Origin: Tetrahymena elliotti 4EA | Lineage: Eukaryota > Ciliophora > Oligohymenophorea > Hymenostomatida > Tetrahymenidae | Assembly: GCA_000231825.2 (NCBI GenBank) | Contig: JH720378.1 | Span: 56,848-120,847 of the forward strand | Length of the DNA: 64,000 nt | Direction of reading: 5' to 3' | In this document: piece after piece, positions 38,279-48,167 of the stretch | How the letters are laid out: every line of letters starts with the position of its first letter | Position numbering within the stretch: position 1 is the first letter of the stretch | Program-made: the position numbers and the translations under genes | Notes under the pieces: model-generated | What the model was told of the DNA's origin: nothing | Seen by the model: only the letters and a program-made list of their open reading frames with translations | Databases searched by the model: none

Positions 38279-38930
38279 AGTACAAATGAAAAACATCCTT
38301 TAGTAAAGAGAATGAAGTATAGATTGAAACTCATTTACTCTAAATAGTAAACTGTACACTTCAAATTCGTTACATCTAATCATATTTTGATTAGATCAGA
38401 TTGAAACTTAAAATATTGTACAGAGTATCGTAAAGGAGTTAAATCCATCAGCTTGTAACTAAAAAAAAGAATGATATTATAAAAAAATTAAAATAATATC
38501 ATGAGTACAAATAAATGATTCGATATTTATTTTCATTAGCTTGAAAATGAATTTAAACAGATTGAAACTTAAAAAATGATTCCTTTAATAAAGGATGAGT
38601 ACATTGTACGTTAAAAAAGATTTGAAACTTAAACAGATTGATATCAAATTAGATATCATGTGTACATTAAAAAGATCATTTTTAATAAAATGAATCTAAA
38701 ATAGTTTGAAACTTAAAACAAAGATTGATATACAAAATGATATCATGAGTACAATCAAAGACAAATAAATCATTTTAAGTTCTTTAAAATGTATTTAAAA
38801 AAGTTTGAAACTAAAAAAAATGATTCCTATTGATTAATCAATATGGATGAGTACAAAAAAAAAATCAGTTTGCAACTTTAAAAGATTAATACTATGTATT
38901 ATGAGTACAAATGAAAGATTGAAGCAAGCT
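38279..38930 (+). ncRNA. candidate structured RNA: array of about eight hairpins with conserved flanks
   Basis: Units follow the pattern G(A/T)TTGAAACTTAAA - spacer - hairpin - ATGAGTACA. Hairpin arms: 38334-38351 (TTTACT/AGTAAA), 38374-38396 (ATCTAATC/GATTAGAT), 38473-38500 (GATATTAT/ATAATATC), 38579-38596 (TCCTTT/AAAGGAT), 38640-38657 (GATATC/GATATC), 38727-38744 (GATAT/ATATC), 38823-38848 (ATTCCTATTGATT/AATCAATATGGAT) and 38887-38901 (TAATAC/GTATTA). GAGTACA or a close variant follows six of the eight stems; TGTACA follows the first. Extra hairpins without that tail lie at about 38676-38693 and 38771-38791. The stems differ in sequence but stay paired, while the flanks are kept: the pattern expected when structure is under selection. 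The strand is chosen only by the orientation of the motifs. No known RNA family recognised. Confidence 0.55.
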
Positions 38931-38989
38931 ATTTGGAGTACTAAGTGAGACAAGTGGAAGTGAGTATGAGTTGAGTTGAGTGAGTGTCT

Positions 38990-39395
38990 ATTTGTGAGTA
39001 ATGCTAGAATGATAAGGTTTGCTCTGGACTTGTGTCTACCCCCGAAGGAGGGATGTTAGGCATAAATGGGGGTCTAAACATAAATAAGTCCTAAACCTGT
39101 TGCACATTAAATCTAATGAGAATTTGGACTGGGTAGAAAAAATAAAGCAAATCGTCTACATGCAGCCAGCCAAGGACAGATTCAAATTAGATTAAGTTTT
39201 TGAAGAAAGCAATACGCAGGCTATCATTAAAAAGCTTTCAAGATTCGCCCAAAAGGATCTCGCCTATTGATACCTGGGTCGGCTACATCTGAAAAAGCTG
39301 ATAGCAAGTTTTTAAACGATGAATAAAAAAGCTTATTCCTTTTCAGGGATAAGCTCGGGCAGATAATCCCATGTAGATGTGCTCTCTTTTTGAAA
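38990..39395 (+). ncRNA. GC-elevated structured block, possible Pol III transcript
   Basis: About 400 bp, clearly GC-richer than its surroundings. A strong hairpin lies at 39331-39354 (GCTTATTCC / GGGATAAGC, 9 bp with one U-G, 6-nt loop). TCTACATG near 39153 is complementary to CATGTAGA near 39371, which could close a domain; ACCCCC near 39038 can pair with GGGGGT near 39068. The block ends in CTCTCTTTTTG (T5 near 39387), a Pol III-style terminator, just before pure A/T sequence. A competing reading is protein: a plus-strand frame ending at TGA 39268-39270 contains NENLDWVEKIKQIVYMQPAK, and another frame continues with ADSKFLNDEQKSLFLFRDK, so a frameshifted gene relic is possible. It matches none of SRP, RNase P/MRP, telomerase, U1-U6 or U3 RNA as I know them. 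Confidence 0.4.
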
Positions 39396-41122
39396 AATAT
39401 TAAGCCTAATGAATTTAAAAATAAAAAAAATTGATTAAAAAAAACATATTAAAAAAATTAAAAAACTGATAAAATATTTTAAAAAAACATATTTAAAAAC
39501 TAATTAAAATAAACTAATTTAAAAAATAAAACATTTATGTAAAAAACTAATAAAAAATAATTAAAAAAAACTATAAAAAAATCACCCTATTAAAAAAAAC
39601 TTAAAACACTACATTAAAAAAACTAAATCAGCAATTGAAATAAACTAAAAATAAATGAATTCAAAAAACAAACAAATAATCAAACAAAATAAAGCAGCAA
39701 CTTTTCATTATGTTTTATTTTTTTAATTTTTGAGCTATTTTCAAGTTTTATTTTCTTTTTATTTTTATTTATCTTTTCAAATGTTTTCAAAAATGTAATT
39801 TTAAACCACCTTTAACAAATAAAAATGTTTAAGTAGCATTATTTTTATTGATTTTGTTTTTCAAAAAACTGTTTTGTTTATTTTGAAATAATTTTATGCT
39901 TTTTTTCATGTTTATTAAGTAAAATAAATGGGAAATTAGTTTTAAATATGATATTATTTTTTAATTAAAAAATGCAAATAATATCCAAACAGTGAGTATT
40001 TTTTTATTTCAAGCAGAATTAATTTGAAAAAAAATAGATAAATCAAATTTAATTAGATATGAGTTTTCAATTAGAAATCTGATTTATTTTTCACTTGAAA
40101 TTCAAACAAAAATTCTTGTAGAATAAATTAAAATTTTACTCAATCCATCAACAAGAAATTTACAAAAACAGCCAAATAGAAATTTTTAATTTAATAATAA
40201 TTTCTTATTTTGCATATTATAAATCCTTCCTCAAATTAACCTTGCCATATTTTAAGTTAGAAATATTAATTTTTCATTCTGAGTTTATTTATCAGAAAAA
40301 GAAAAATTTCAATAGATTTTAATAAAAGAATATACAATATAAATAATAAATTGGACACATTTAGATGCCTGAAAACAAAAAATGAGTTAATGTAAATGCT
40401 CAAATTGGTTATTAAATAAAAGAGAAATACTAACTCATTGGAATAGAGACTTTAATTTATTAGCAATTCATTGATAAGTTTTTGTTGATTTAATAGATAT
40501 TTGCTTAACTCTGTTGCTCATTCACTAATTCTTATTTTGTAATCAAAGTATATTGAAGAATAACCAGAATTTTTTTTATTTTATTTTATGCTAAAATTTA
40601 TGCTGAAGAAGTGTGATTTAAATTAAAAAAAATTAGTTCATTAGTTAAATTAAATGCCCAAGATATGTTTATTATGTGAAATATTCTAAGATCCAAAAAT
40701 AATGATTGAAATTTACAGTTTTAATTCTCCTTGGTTTTTCCATGAAAACAATTAAATTATTTTTTAGGAGGAATAAACAACTTAAATTAGTGAGAAAATA
40801 AAATAGTCTTAATCATAGAAAATGAAGTGATTTGATTTGGAATAATCTTAATTAGAAGTTTAAACAGATATAATAGTTTTTGCTTTACTTTTTATTTATT
40901 AGGCGTAGATTATTTATTATAGTTGGACATACTAATTAATTAGTTCTAATGTATTTTGGAGGTTTTTTGTATAGTTTATTTTTATTCCACAAATGTTATT
41001 TAGAATAAAATAAAGCACACAAGTTATTTTGATTATACTTTTAAAACTTATTTTATAAATAATTATAAAGTCTTTATCAAAATAAATAAATTAATCAGAG
41101 TAGTGCCTTTACAAGCAATCAA
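39396..41122. other. intergenic, A-rich
   Basis: The first 250 bp are dominated by AAAAA/TTAAAAAA runs. No gene seen. Confidence 0.55.
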
Positions 41123-43067
41123 ATGACAGAGAAGCAAGTTGACTAATAAAGTTAGTCTGCTTTAAATTAAGATTAAGCTGAAAAAGATAAGTAGCAACAT
41201 CCTTCTAAACAAAATCTCGATTAGAGTGCAGAAAATGGCTAGAATACTGATACAAAGCATGTTGAGTAGTAACATGAGAGTAAATCTCAATCTTAAATAA
41301 ACTAGTAGACTCCAATAAAAAGAAATTCAGTGAATGAAAATAATAAAAATTAGAGTTAAAGTAACATACAGCATGAGGAAAAGAATTAGGAACTTAGTGC
41401 AGAAAAAAATGATTAGAATACTAATTAAATTAGAGAATCAAATCATAATTTAAAAGAATAGTAAAAAGTATCTTAACATCATTTAGGTACTCATAACTCT
41501 CTGGAAGAATAATAAAATAAAGTTTCTCATTAAAGTACAAAGTAAGAGAAAAGAAATAGTGAAGCAGCTCTTAAAACATAGAGCAATAACTAAAATAAAG
41601 AAACAGAAGGAAATCTGACAAGCAGAAAGTCTAAGGAACTTCCTCCTTTAATAAATGAAAAATTTCATAAAACGGGAAACTCTTCAGCATCACATTTAAG
41701 TGCATCTAAATACTCAGAAGGGACAAGTTTAGGAAAGGTGTTAGGAGAAATGAAGAGAAATAGGAAACAAGCAGAGATAGAATCTGCTATACTAAGTGGG
41801 AGAATAGCCTTACTAAAATAAGAAGAAATTAACAGTAGAAAGAAAATTTTTTAAACAAAAAAGTAGACATTTGAGTATTATTTGCTAAAGAAATCAAATG
41901 AAGAACTTTAAAATTAAGTAAACATTCTTAGCTAATTTTAATTTCAAAGAAGACATTCAATAATTAAACGCAATAAGCACCTAATAACAAACAAATAATA
42001 ATTTTTTATTTATTTATTGGGTATTTAAGTATTCTCATAAACATTTTGAAATAATTATAGAAAAATAAATGATGTATTTGAGTAATTTTTTAATATTATA
42101 GAAAAAAAAAGATGAGGAAGAAGAAAGGGAAAAATTAAGATTAAAGTAAGAATAAAATGAACGTTTTAGACTGAAAAAAAAAGATGATAGAGATTAAGCT
42201 AGAAATGGATAACTTAACATTAATAAGTCTCATTATAATACGGTTAAAAAACAAGTATAGGAAGATGAAGAGAAAAGAAAGCTCTATTTGGAGAGATAAG
42301 CCCTGGAAAATTAAAAGAAAAAAATGTACATATAACAACAATTACTAAAGGGAACTCTTCGTGTATCTGAATATAAAAATAAATAAAATGAAAGACAGCT
42401 TGAAAATTATCGTAAATAAATACAGGAGGAGGAATATTTAAAGTAGTAAAAATAGTATGAAATTTATCAAATGGAGCAACTAGAGCTTAGTCTCATTAAA
42501 AAGTTACAAGCTACATAATCAATTTAAAGAAAATGTTTTGAAGAATTGCAAGGAGTTATCACATTAAAGACAGATGAGTTTAAAGACTAATATAAACCAG
42601 TGTTTTCTAGAAAAAAAGTGTACAAAATGATAATGAGTTCAACTCAATAGGTATTAAAGCAAGGCGAAGCAGATACAGATAGAAAAATCAATACTCATTA
42701 AAGCTTAGAAAATTTGGGAGCTCATATTTAGTCTGAGAATAAAAATAACGCTTCTTAAGAAAAAATCAGTGATCAATAACAAAAATAGTCAAATGAGAAA
42801 TTAAATACTGAATCATAAATACCTAACTCAGAATAGAATTAAAATAAAGAAGAAAAGATGATTGATAGTTAAGTTACTTAATAATAAGAGAGGAAATAAT
42901 CTTTAAATGATATCAACAATAATTCATCTGTTTAGAGAAGTCATTTAAAAATCACCAACGGAATAGAAGAGGAAGAAGAACAAGAGAAAAAAAAGAGAAA
43001 GAAAAGTAAATCAAAAAAAAGAAAAGTAAAAAGAATTGTTAAGGAATATCCAGATTTTGTTTTCTGA
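41123..43067 (+). CDS. Q/N-rich coiled-coil protein with basic C terminus, 623 aa
   Basis: Exons 41123-42028 and 42102-43067, phase 0; TGA at 43065-43067. Residues 1-180 are Q/S/N/K-rich and probably disordered. From ~200 there is helix (GKVLGEMKRNRKQAEIESAI, QTFEYYLLKKSNEELQNQ). Exon 2 opens with a strongly charged coiled coil (DEEEEREKLRLKQEQNERF, KRKLYLERQALENQKKKMY, ENYRKQIQEEEYLKQ). The C terminus is very basic (KKRKKSKSKKRKVKRIVK) and could act as a nuclear or nucleolar signal. The region just before the intron is A/T-rich, so the donor could lie elsewhere. No family recognised. Low-complexity coiled-coil proteins of this kind are common in ciliate cytoskeletal and basal-body proteomes, which is only a general guide. 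Confidence 0.75.
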
Positions 43068-44136
43068 TTCAAATTAATTAAAAAAGAAGGCAAAATTTAT
43101 TACAAATAAAGTTAAGTAAACAATCACAAAAGATAAATTATTTAAAAACAATTAATTGCAATCAATTTACATCATTTCATTTTTATTTATTTATTTGATC
43201 ATTCTATTCTCTTATTTGTTGTTGCTTTAAAATAAAAAAATTCACAATATTAATATAACTGTTATTTTAAATTTCTCATATTTTATCATTGAAATTTTTC
43301 TTTATAATTAAATAATCACTGCAGGCTCTCCAAAATATAGAACCACTTATGATTAAATTCAACACTTTTTTGATGCTATTTTTTTACAAAGTTAAACTAA
43401 ATTCCTAATGTTTGAATAAGGGTCAAGGATAAAAAAATCAAATTACAGAGATAATTACTTTAATTTATTTTTGTTATCAAAATTTTAAATAATAATGTAA
43501 CAAAGATGAATAAAAATTTACACTTGCTTTTCTTTCATATCCCATTTGAAATGTTTTTTAGTTTGTAATTTATTTATCCATCAAATTTGGTTTTTAAATT
43601 AACTCATTTAAATAATAAGTGAGAGATAGGCTGATAAATTGATTGGGATCCTAAATTTTTATAAATTAAAAGCAGTTTAGAAAGAATATAAATAATATTG
43701 CACTCATAAATTTTATTTAAGTTAAATTTGATTTGATTATTGATTCTTACAATTATCAAAAGGCATTTTTAAAGCAATGGTTTTTTTAATATCATAAGAT
43801 AAACTAAGCAAAAATAAAAATTTTAAATTTAAAATATTTTAAATATGAAACAATAGAATAATGAATTATTTGAAATAAATATAACATAAAATATAAGGAC
43901 TATTTATTATTTATTTATTTGAAAAGAATTTGATAAACAGACGTCAGTCATGTTGATAAATTTTGTTGTATTAAATTTTAGATAAAAAATCTTTACCAAT
44001 CTTTATCATTAAAAAAGTAACTAACTATTATATTCAGTAAATATATTATTTTGGCACACATTTTAAATATAATAATACAGATAAATTATTATTTTTCAAG
44101 CCTTATTTTTTATTTAAATTGCTAATCTTAAAAGCT
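43068..44136. other. intergenic, AT-rich
   Basis: Between two plus-strand genes; no coding or RNA signal seen. Confidence 0.55.
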
Positions 44137-46997
44137 ATGATTATCAGGAATACTAATTTGCTTGTAGAGAATTTATATTATTTGCTTTGGCTTAAGGATT
44201 CTGGGTTGAAAGATGCCAGCTTTAATGTAAAAATTCCAGATACTATTATTGTCTAGTCTGGAAAAATTATGAATTGGTTTTTCACTTCAAAAAATGGTGA
44301 AGGCATTCTCATGAAAAAGGATTTTAACCTGAAAAATACAAAAATATTTGAGGCATTCACAAAGAATGAATCAAAAAGTGGAATAGTAGCTATGTTTATA
44401 GAAAATGTAAGGAATGATGACAGTTAGGAAGATGAAAATACTAAAAAAAACTATAACTCTAAGGCTAATAGTAGTCATAATGATGAAAATATAAAATTTG
44501 ATATTCCTAAAAATGAAGGATAAATTGTTATTCGATATTTGACAAAAGAGAAATTAAAAGAATTTTTATTCACTGATTTTACAGAAAAAAAATCAGGCAT
44601 TTTATAGAAATTTATTGATCCATATGGTGATAGTTAAGCAGCTATTCAAGCAATATGGTCACCTTAGCTTTGTGTTTTTTCTAAAAGAGTAAATTATCGT
44701 CATTTATATGATAAAAGATATGATCCTTATGAAAGATTACCTACTTTTGATGGAGCTGAGATGTATTCGCGTACAGTTCCTTTGAGAGGTAAAGTTATTT
44801 CATAAGAAATGAGAAAATTCTGTGAGAATATTGTCTAAAGAATAGCACATGTATCATTTTAAAAGATTATGATACAAAGAATGGTTGTTTATTTCAAGCC
44901 TGATAAGAATAACAATCTTTATTTTCTTTACTGTAGCAGCATGAGATTGCATGGTGAGAAGATTGATCCTGATATACTTGAGCAAAATTAGTACAAAATA
45001 AAAAACACTCCTTTAATTTTAGATACTAATTACTAAAGACCTGAAGAGATTAAACTGATTCAAACAACAAATACAATGAGACCTATTTCACTTGAAAATA
45101 ATATTTAATGCTTCTATTGCTAATAGAAAGTTTAGAAAAAAGATTTAGTTGCAGTTACATATGAGTTTATTATCAATAATTTTGAAGAAAATCCAAATGC
45201 TAAATATTCCAAAGTGAGTTCAATAGCTGTATTAGAAGTTCCTAAAGAACAAAATTTTATTTTAAACACAGAAGAATCTCATTATGTAAAAGACAAAACA
45301 AGTGAAATTCCAGAACTGATCACAAAATTGTATCCAAAATTAACAGTTGAAAATTATCATAAACTCAGATAAAATAAAAAGTTTTTGAGTTAGAAAGTAA
45401 ATTTTTGATTAATATTTTTATAAGATTTATTAATATTATTAAAATATAATAGATAAGATTGTGCTAATATTGTTATTTGGATTTCTCTCGTTATGTCAAA
45501 ATGAGTGGAGCACCTTTAAAAGGGGAAGAAGATTTCAAATTTATGAAAAAAGGTCTAGCTAAAAAAGGATCTTTGTTTACAAGAGAAATGAAAGCAATTG
45601 TAGCAGCTAAAAATGTTGAAATGGCTGAATAAAAAGGAGCTGAATTTGTCAAATATTAGAATAAAGAAGTTTATTAAAGGATGCTTGATTAATTGAATGA
45701 AGAAATGGAGGTAATTTCAAGAGAGAGAAGGAGAAAATAAGAGCCAAATTAAAGAATTTAATAATAAGAAGATAATCTAGAGGAAATTGATGATGAAGAG
45801 GAAGAAGAAGAAGAAGAATAGGAAAAAGAGGAAAGAAATAAAAAATAGAATCATCCTGCAAAGTTTAAAATTTCCAAAAGTTAGGCATTGATAAAACCTG
45901 TTCTTTCTAGACCATAAAGCTGCACAAATTTTAATCAAGAACTGAAATTAAAAGAAATTCAAAAGCAAATATAATTATTTGATAAGAAAGTAGGTAGTTA
46001 ACGAAGAATAAATAACTTAAAAAACAAACCTTAAGATTTAGATTAAAAGAATTAGATGATTCCTTAAAGATAAAAAAGTAAAGATTATCTTGATAGAGAT
46101 TATCTAGAAAGGAATGAATATGATGAAGAAACGCAAAATGAGATACTTGAAGATAATCGTTCAAACACTGATAAAAACAAATATATAAATCCTGAATCTA
46201 TTTAGTAATAAGCTTAATTAGAATTCTAATATAAATTGAATGCTCAGTTCATAAAAACTAAGAAGTCTTAATTAAGCATTAATTCTTAAGCTAATCTATC
46301 AAAGAATTATCATAGACAAGTTTTCCAAAGACCCTAATCAACTACATTTAGCTCTTCACATTAGATAATCAATTTAAACAGTACTAAAGATACACATCCT
46401 TAAAGTGGAAACATAAATTAAAAGTTAGCTAACGAAAACGATATTTAAAATTAGAATCCTAACTAAAGAAGTTAAGGTTTCTTCCATTTAAACAAGCCAT
46501 ATAGGATATAAACAGCTACAATAAGATAAAATAAATAATCAAACCCAAATATTGGAGCTTATGGGTCTGCATAAACTATTAAGTCTCCTTAAAGCACAAA
46601 GTATTCATCATAATCAGCTATTCAAAGTAGTAAGTAATCTTAACCTTTTGTTGCTGGCTAACAGTAGTAATTATTTTAGTTTTCAAATCTTAAGAGACCA
46701 TAAAGTCATTAAATTTCATCTAATCAACCCTCAAAACCACTATCTCCATAATAAGAATAAGTAAGAATTAAGACTGATGGCTCTTAAAGAAATATTTACC
46801 AAGAAAAAAATAATTATAGAGGGTTTGCAGATGAGCAAGGAAATGAAATCATACTAGAATAAAATTTTGATGACAATGAAAATTAAAATCAATAAGAAGA
46901 AATTTTAGAACAATAAGGAGAGGATTATTTCAATTATGAAAATTTAGACTTCAATTTTGAAGAAGTTAATGAAGACTATGTCAACCAAAGAGATTGA
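44137..46997 (+). CDS. protein with conserved N-terminal domain, two CxxC pairs and Q-rich tail, 934 aa
   Basis: Exons 44137-45396 and 45453-46997, phase 0; TGA at 46995-46997. Residues 1-320 look like a folded domain not rich in Q: NLLVENLYYLLWLKDSGLKD, QAAIQAIWSPQLCVFSKRVN, ENIVQRIAHVSFQKIMIQRM and VVYFKPDKNNNLYFLYCSSM. A CFYC pair at ~residue 326 and a CQYC pair at ~424, directly after the intron junction, could form one split zinc site. After that come a basic segment (SGAPLKGEEDFKFMKKGLAK), helical E/R-rich and poly-E stretches, and a long Q/N/S-rich disordered tail ending in acidic EEVNEDYVNQRD. The N-terminal domain has the look of a conserved eukaryotic protein, possibly ciliary, but I cannot name it. 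Confidence 0.8.
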
Positions 46998-47400
46998 AAA
47001 TACTTTTGATAGATAATCTACAAAAAACAACAAAGCAAGCAAAAAAATTGTTTATTATTTACTTACATTAATTACATTAAAAGGTCAATAAAAAGAAAAT
47101 TATTTATTTATTTTAAATCAATCTTTATTTTTCTATCCTTGTTTTCTCCAATTATTAAAATTTAAACTTAGATTTTAAGGAAGTTAATACAAACCATTTT
47201 AATCAAAGAGATTGAATACACTTTTGATAGCTACACAAAACAATAAAACAAACTAAAAAATAATTTATTTATTGACTTACTTTAACCACATTTTTAAAAA
47301 AAATAAAATTATTTATTAACTTTTTATTAATTTTAAATCAGTCTTTGTTTTTATCAATAGTTTTACTTAAATTTAATTAAAATTTACAGAAATTATAAAT
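46936..47400. repeat. tandem duplication of the 3' end of the preceding gene
   Basis: The last ~55 coding bases and the 3' flank (about 46936-47150) recur diverged at about 47157-47390. Both copies read AATTTA-GACTT..ATTTT, GAAGTTAAT, CAAAGAGATTGAA and CTTTTGATAG, followed by AAA/CAAACAA-rich sequence and a TTTAAATCA(A/G)TCTTT block. The second copy lies outside the gene and is not translated. The unit is about 220 bp. Confidence 0.85.
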
Positions 47401-47800
47401 CAGTCTGCTTACTAAATATTTTCAAAATAATATTAAAGATGAGAGATGAAACAAAATAAAAAGATTATTCAATTTAGATTAACAATATGTTTATTAATTG
47501 TTTATTGAATAAATTTTTTGCTTGCTTGCTATTTTTATATCAATTTTATTTTTAATAGATTTGCAAAATTTTTTTCAATCATACCTCTCTTTTTTTAACT
47601 CAAAACTGATTAGAAAGAGTAAAAATAACTAAAAACCAACAAAAAAAATGTTTATTATAAAGCAATGATAAGAATTATTATTGAATTAATTTTTTATTTA
47701 GTTAATTATTTATTCGATTGATTGATACTATTTTTATTCAAGTTTATTTTTCTCTGAATTTATTCTGTCTATTTATTTTTCTAATTTAATTAAATTGAAT
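47400..47800. other. intergenic, AT-rich
   Basis: Flank between the duplicated gene tail and the tRNA gene; nothing seen. Confidence 0.5.
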
Positions 47801-47806
47801 AAAAAA
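47801..47806 (-). terminator. Pol III terminator of the tRNA-Lys gene
   Basis: Six T residues on the minus strand, five bases after the 3' end of the tRNA, the usual RNA polymerase III stop signal. Confidence 0.9.
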
Positions 47807-47811
47807 GTTTA

Positions 47812-47883
47812 GCCCGCCGTGGGGCTCGAACCCACGACCACAAGATTAAGAGTCTTGCGCTCTACCGACTGAGCTAGGCGGGC
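47812..47883 (-). tRNA. trnK-CUU: tRNA-Lys (anticodon CUU)
   Basis: Complete 72-nt cloverleaf on the minus strand with no intron: acceptor GCCCGCC/GGCGGGC, D arm GCTC-AGTCGGTA-GAGC, anticodon arm CAAGA-CTCTTAA-TCTTG with anticodon CTT, and T arm GTGGG-TTCGAGC-CCCAC. The A box (TAGCTCAGTCGG) and B box (GGTTCGAGCC) are intact. CCA is not encoded, as usual for eukaryotes. It decodes AAG. Confidence 0.98.
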
Positions 47884-48167
47884 AGGACAATAAATTTGAG
47901 TGATTCATTTGATATTTTGTTAATTTTGTCAATACAATAAAAAATGTAAGAATTTAAAGAGGTAGTTTGAAATGAAATACAGTTTTGATAATATAAAATT
48001 AGTTACAATTTTTAAATTGAAGAGAAGATTAGCTTCTTCAATTAACATAAAATATCATATTTGAAATAAATTGATTCATTAATTAGTTTGCATATTATAT
48101 ATTATTTAGCTATTATTTATTTACATTTTTTAATTAATTTCTTATTATTTGAGTCTAATGGAATATC

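Noticed and set aside
38322..38900. GATTGAAAC motifs resembling the ends of CRISPR repeats
   Set aside because: Spacing and unit length vary, the intervening parts are hairpins, not unique spacers, and the host is a eukaryote. No cas gene is present.
39030..39080. CTACCCCCGAAGG and GGGGGT as a telomere or telomerase-template signal
   Set aside because: The Tetrahymena repeat is GGGGTT and the template is CAACCCCAA; neither is present as such, and there is no tandem array.
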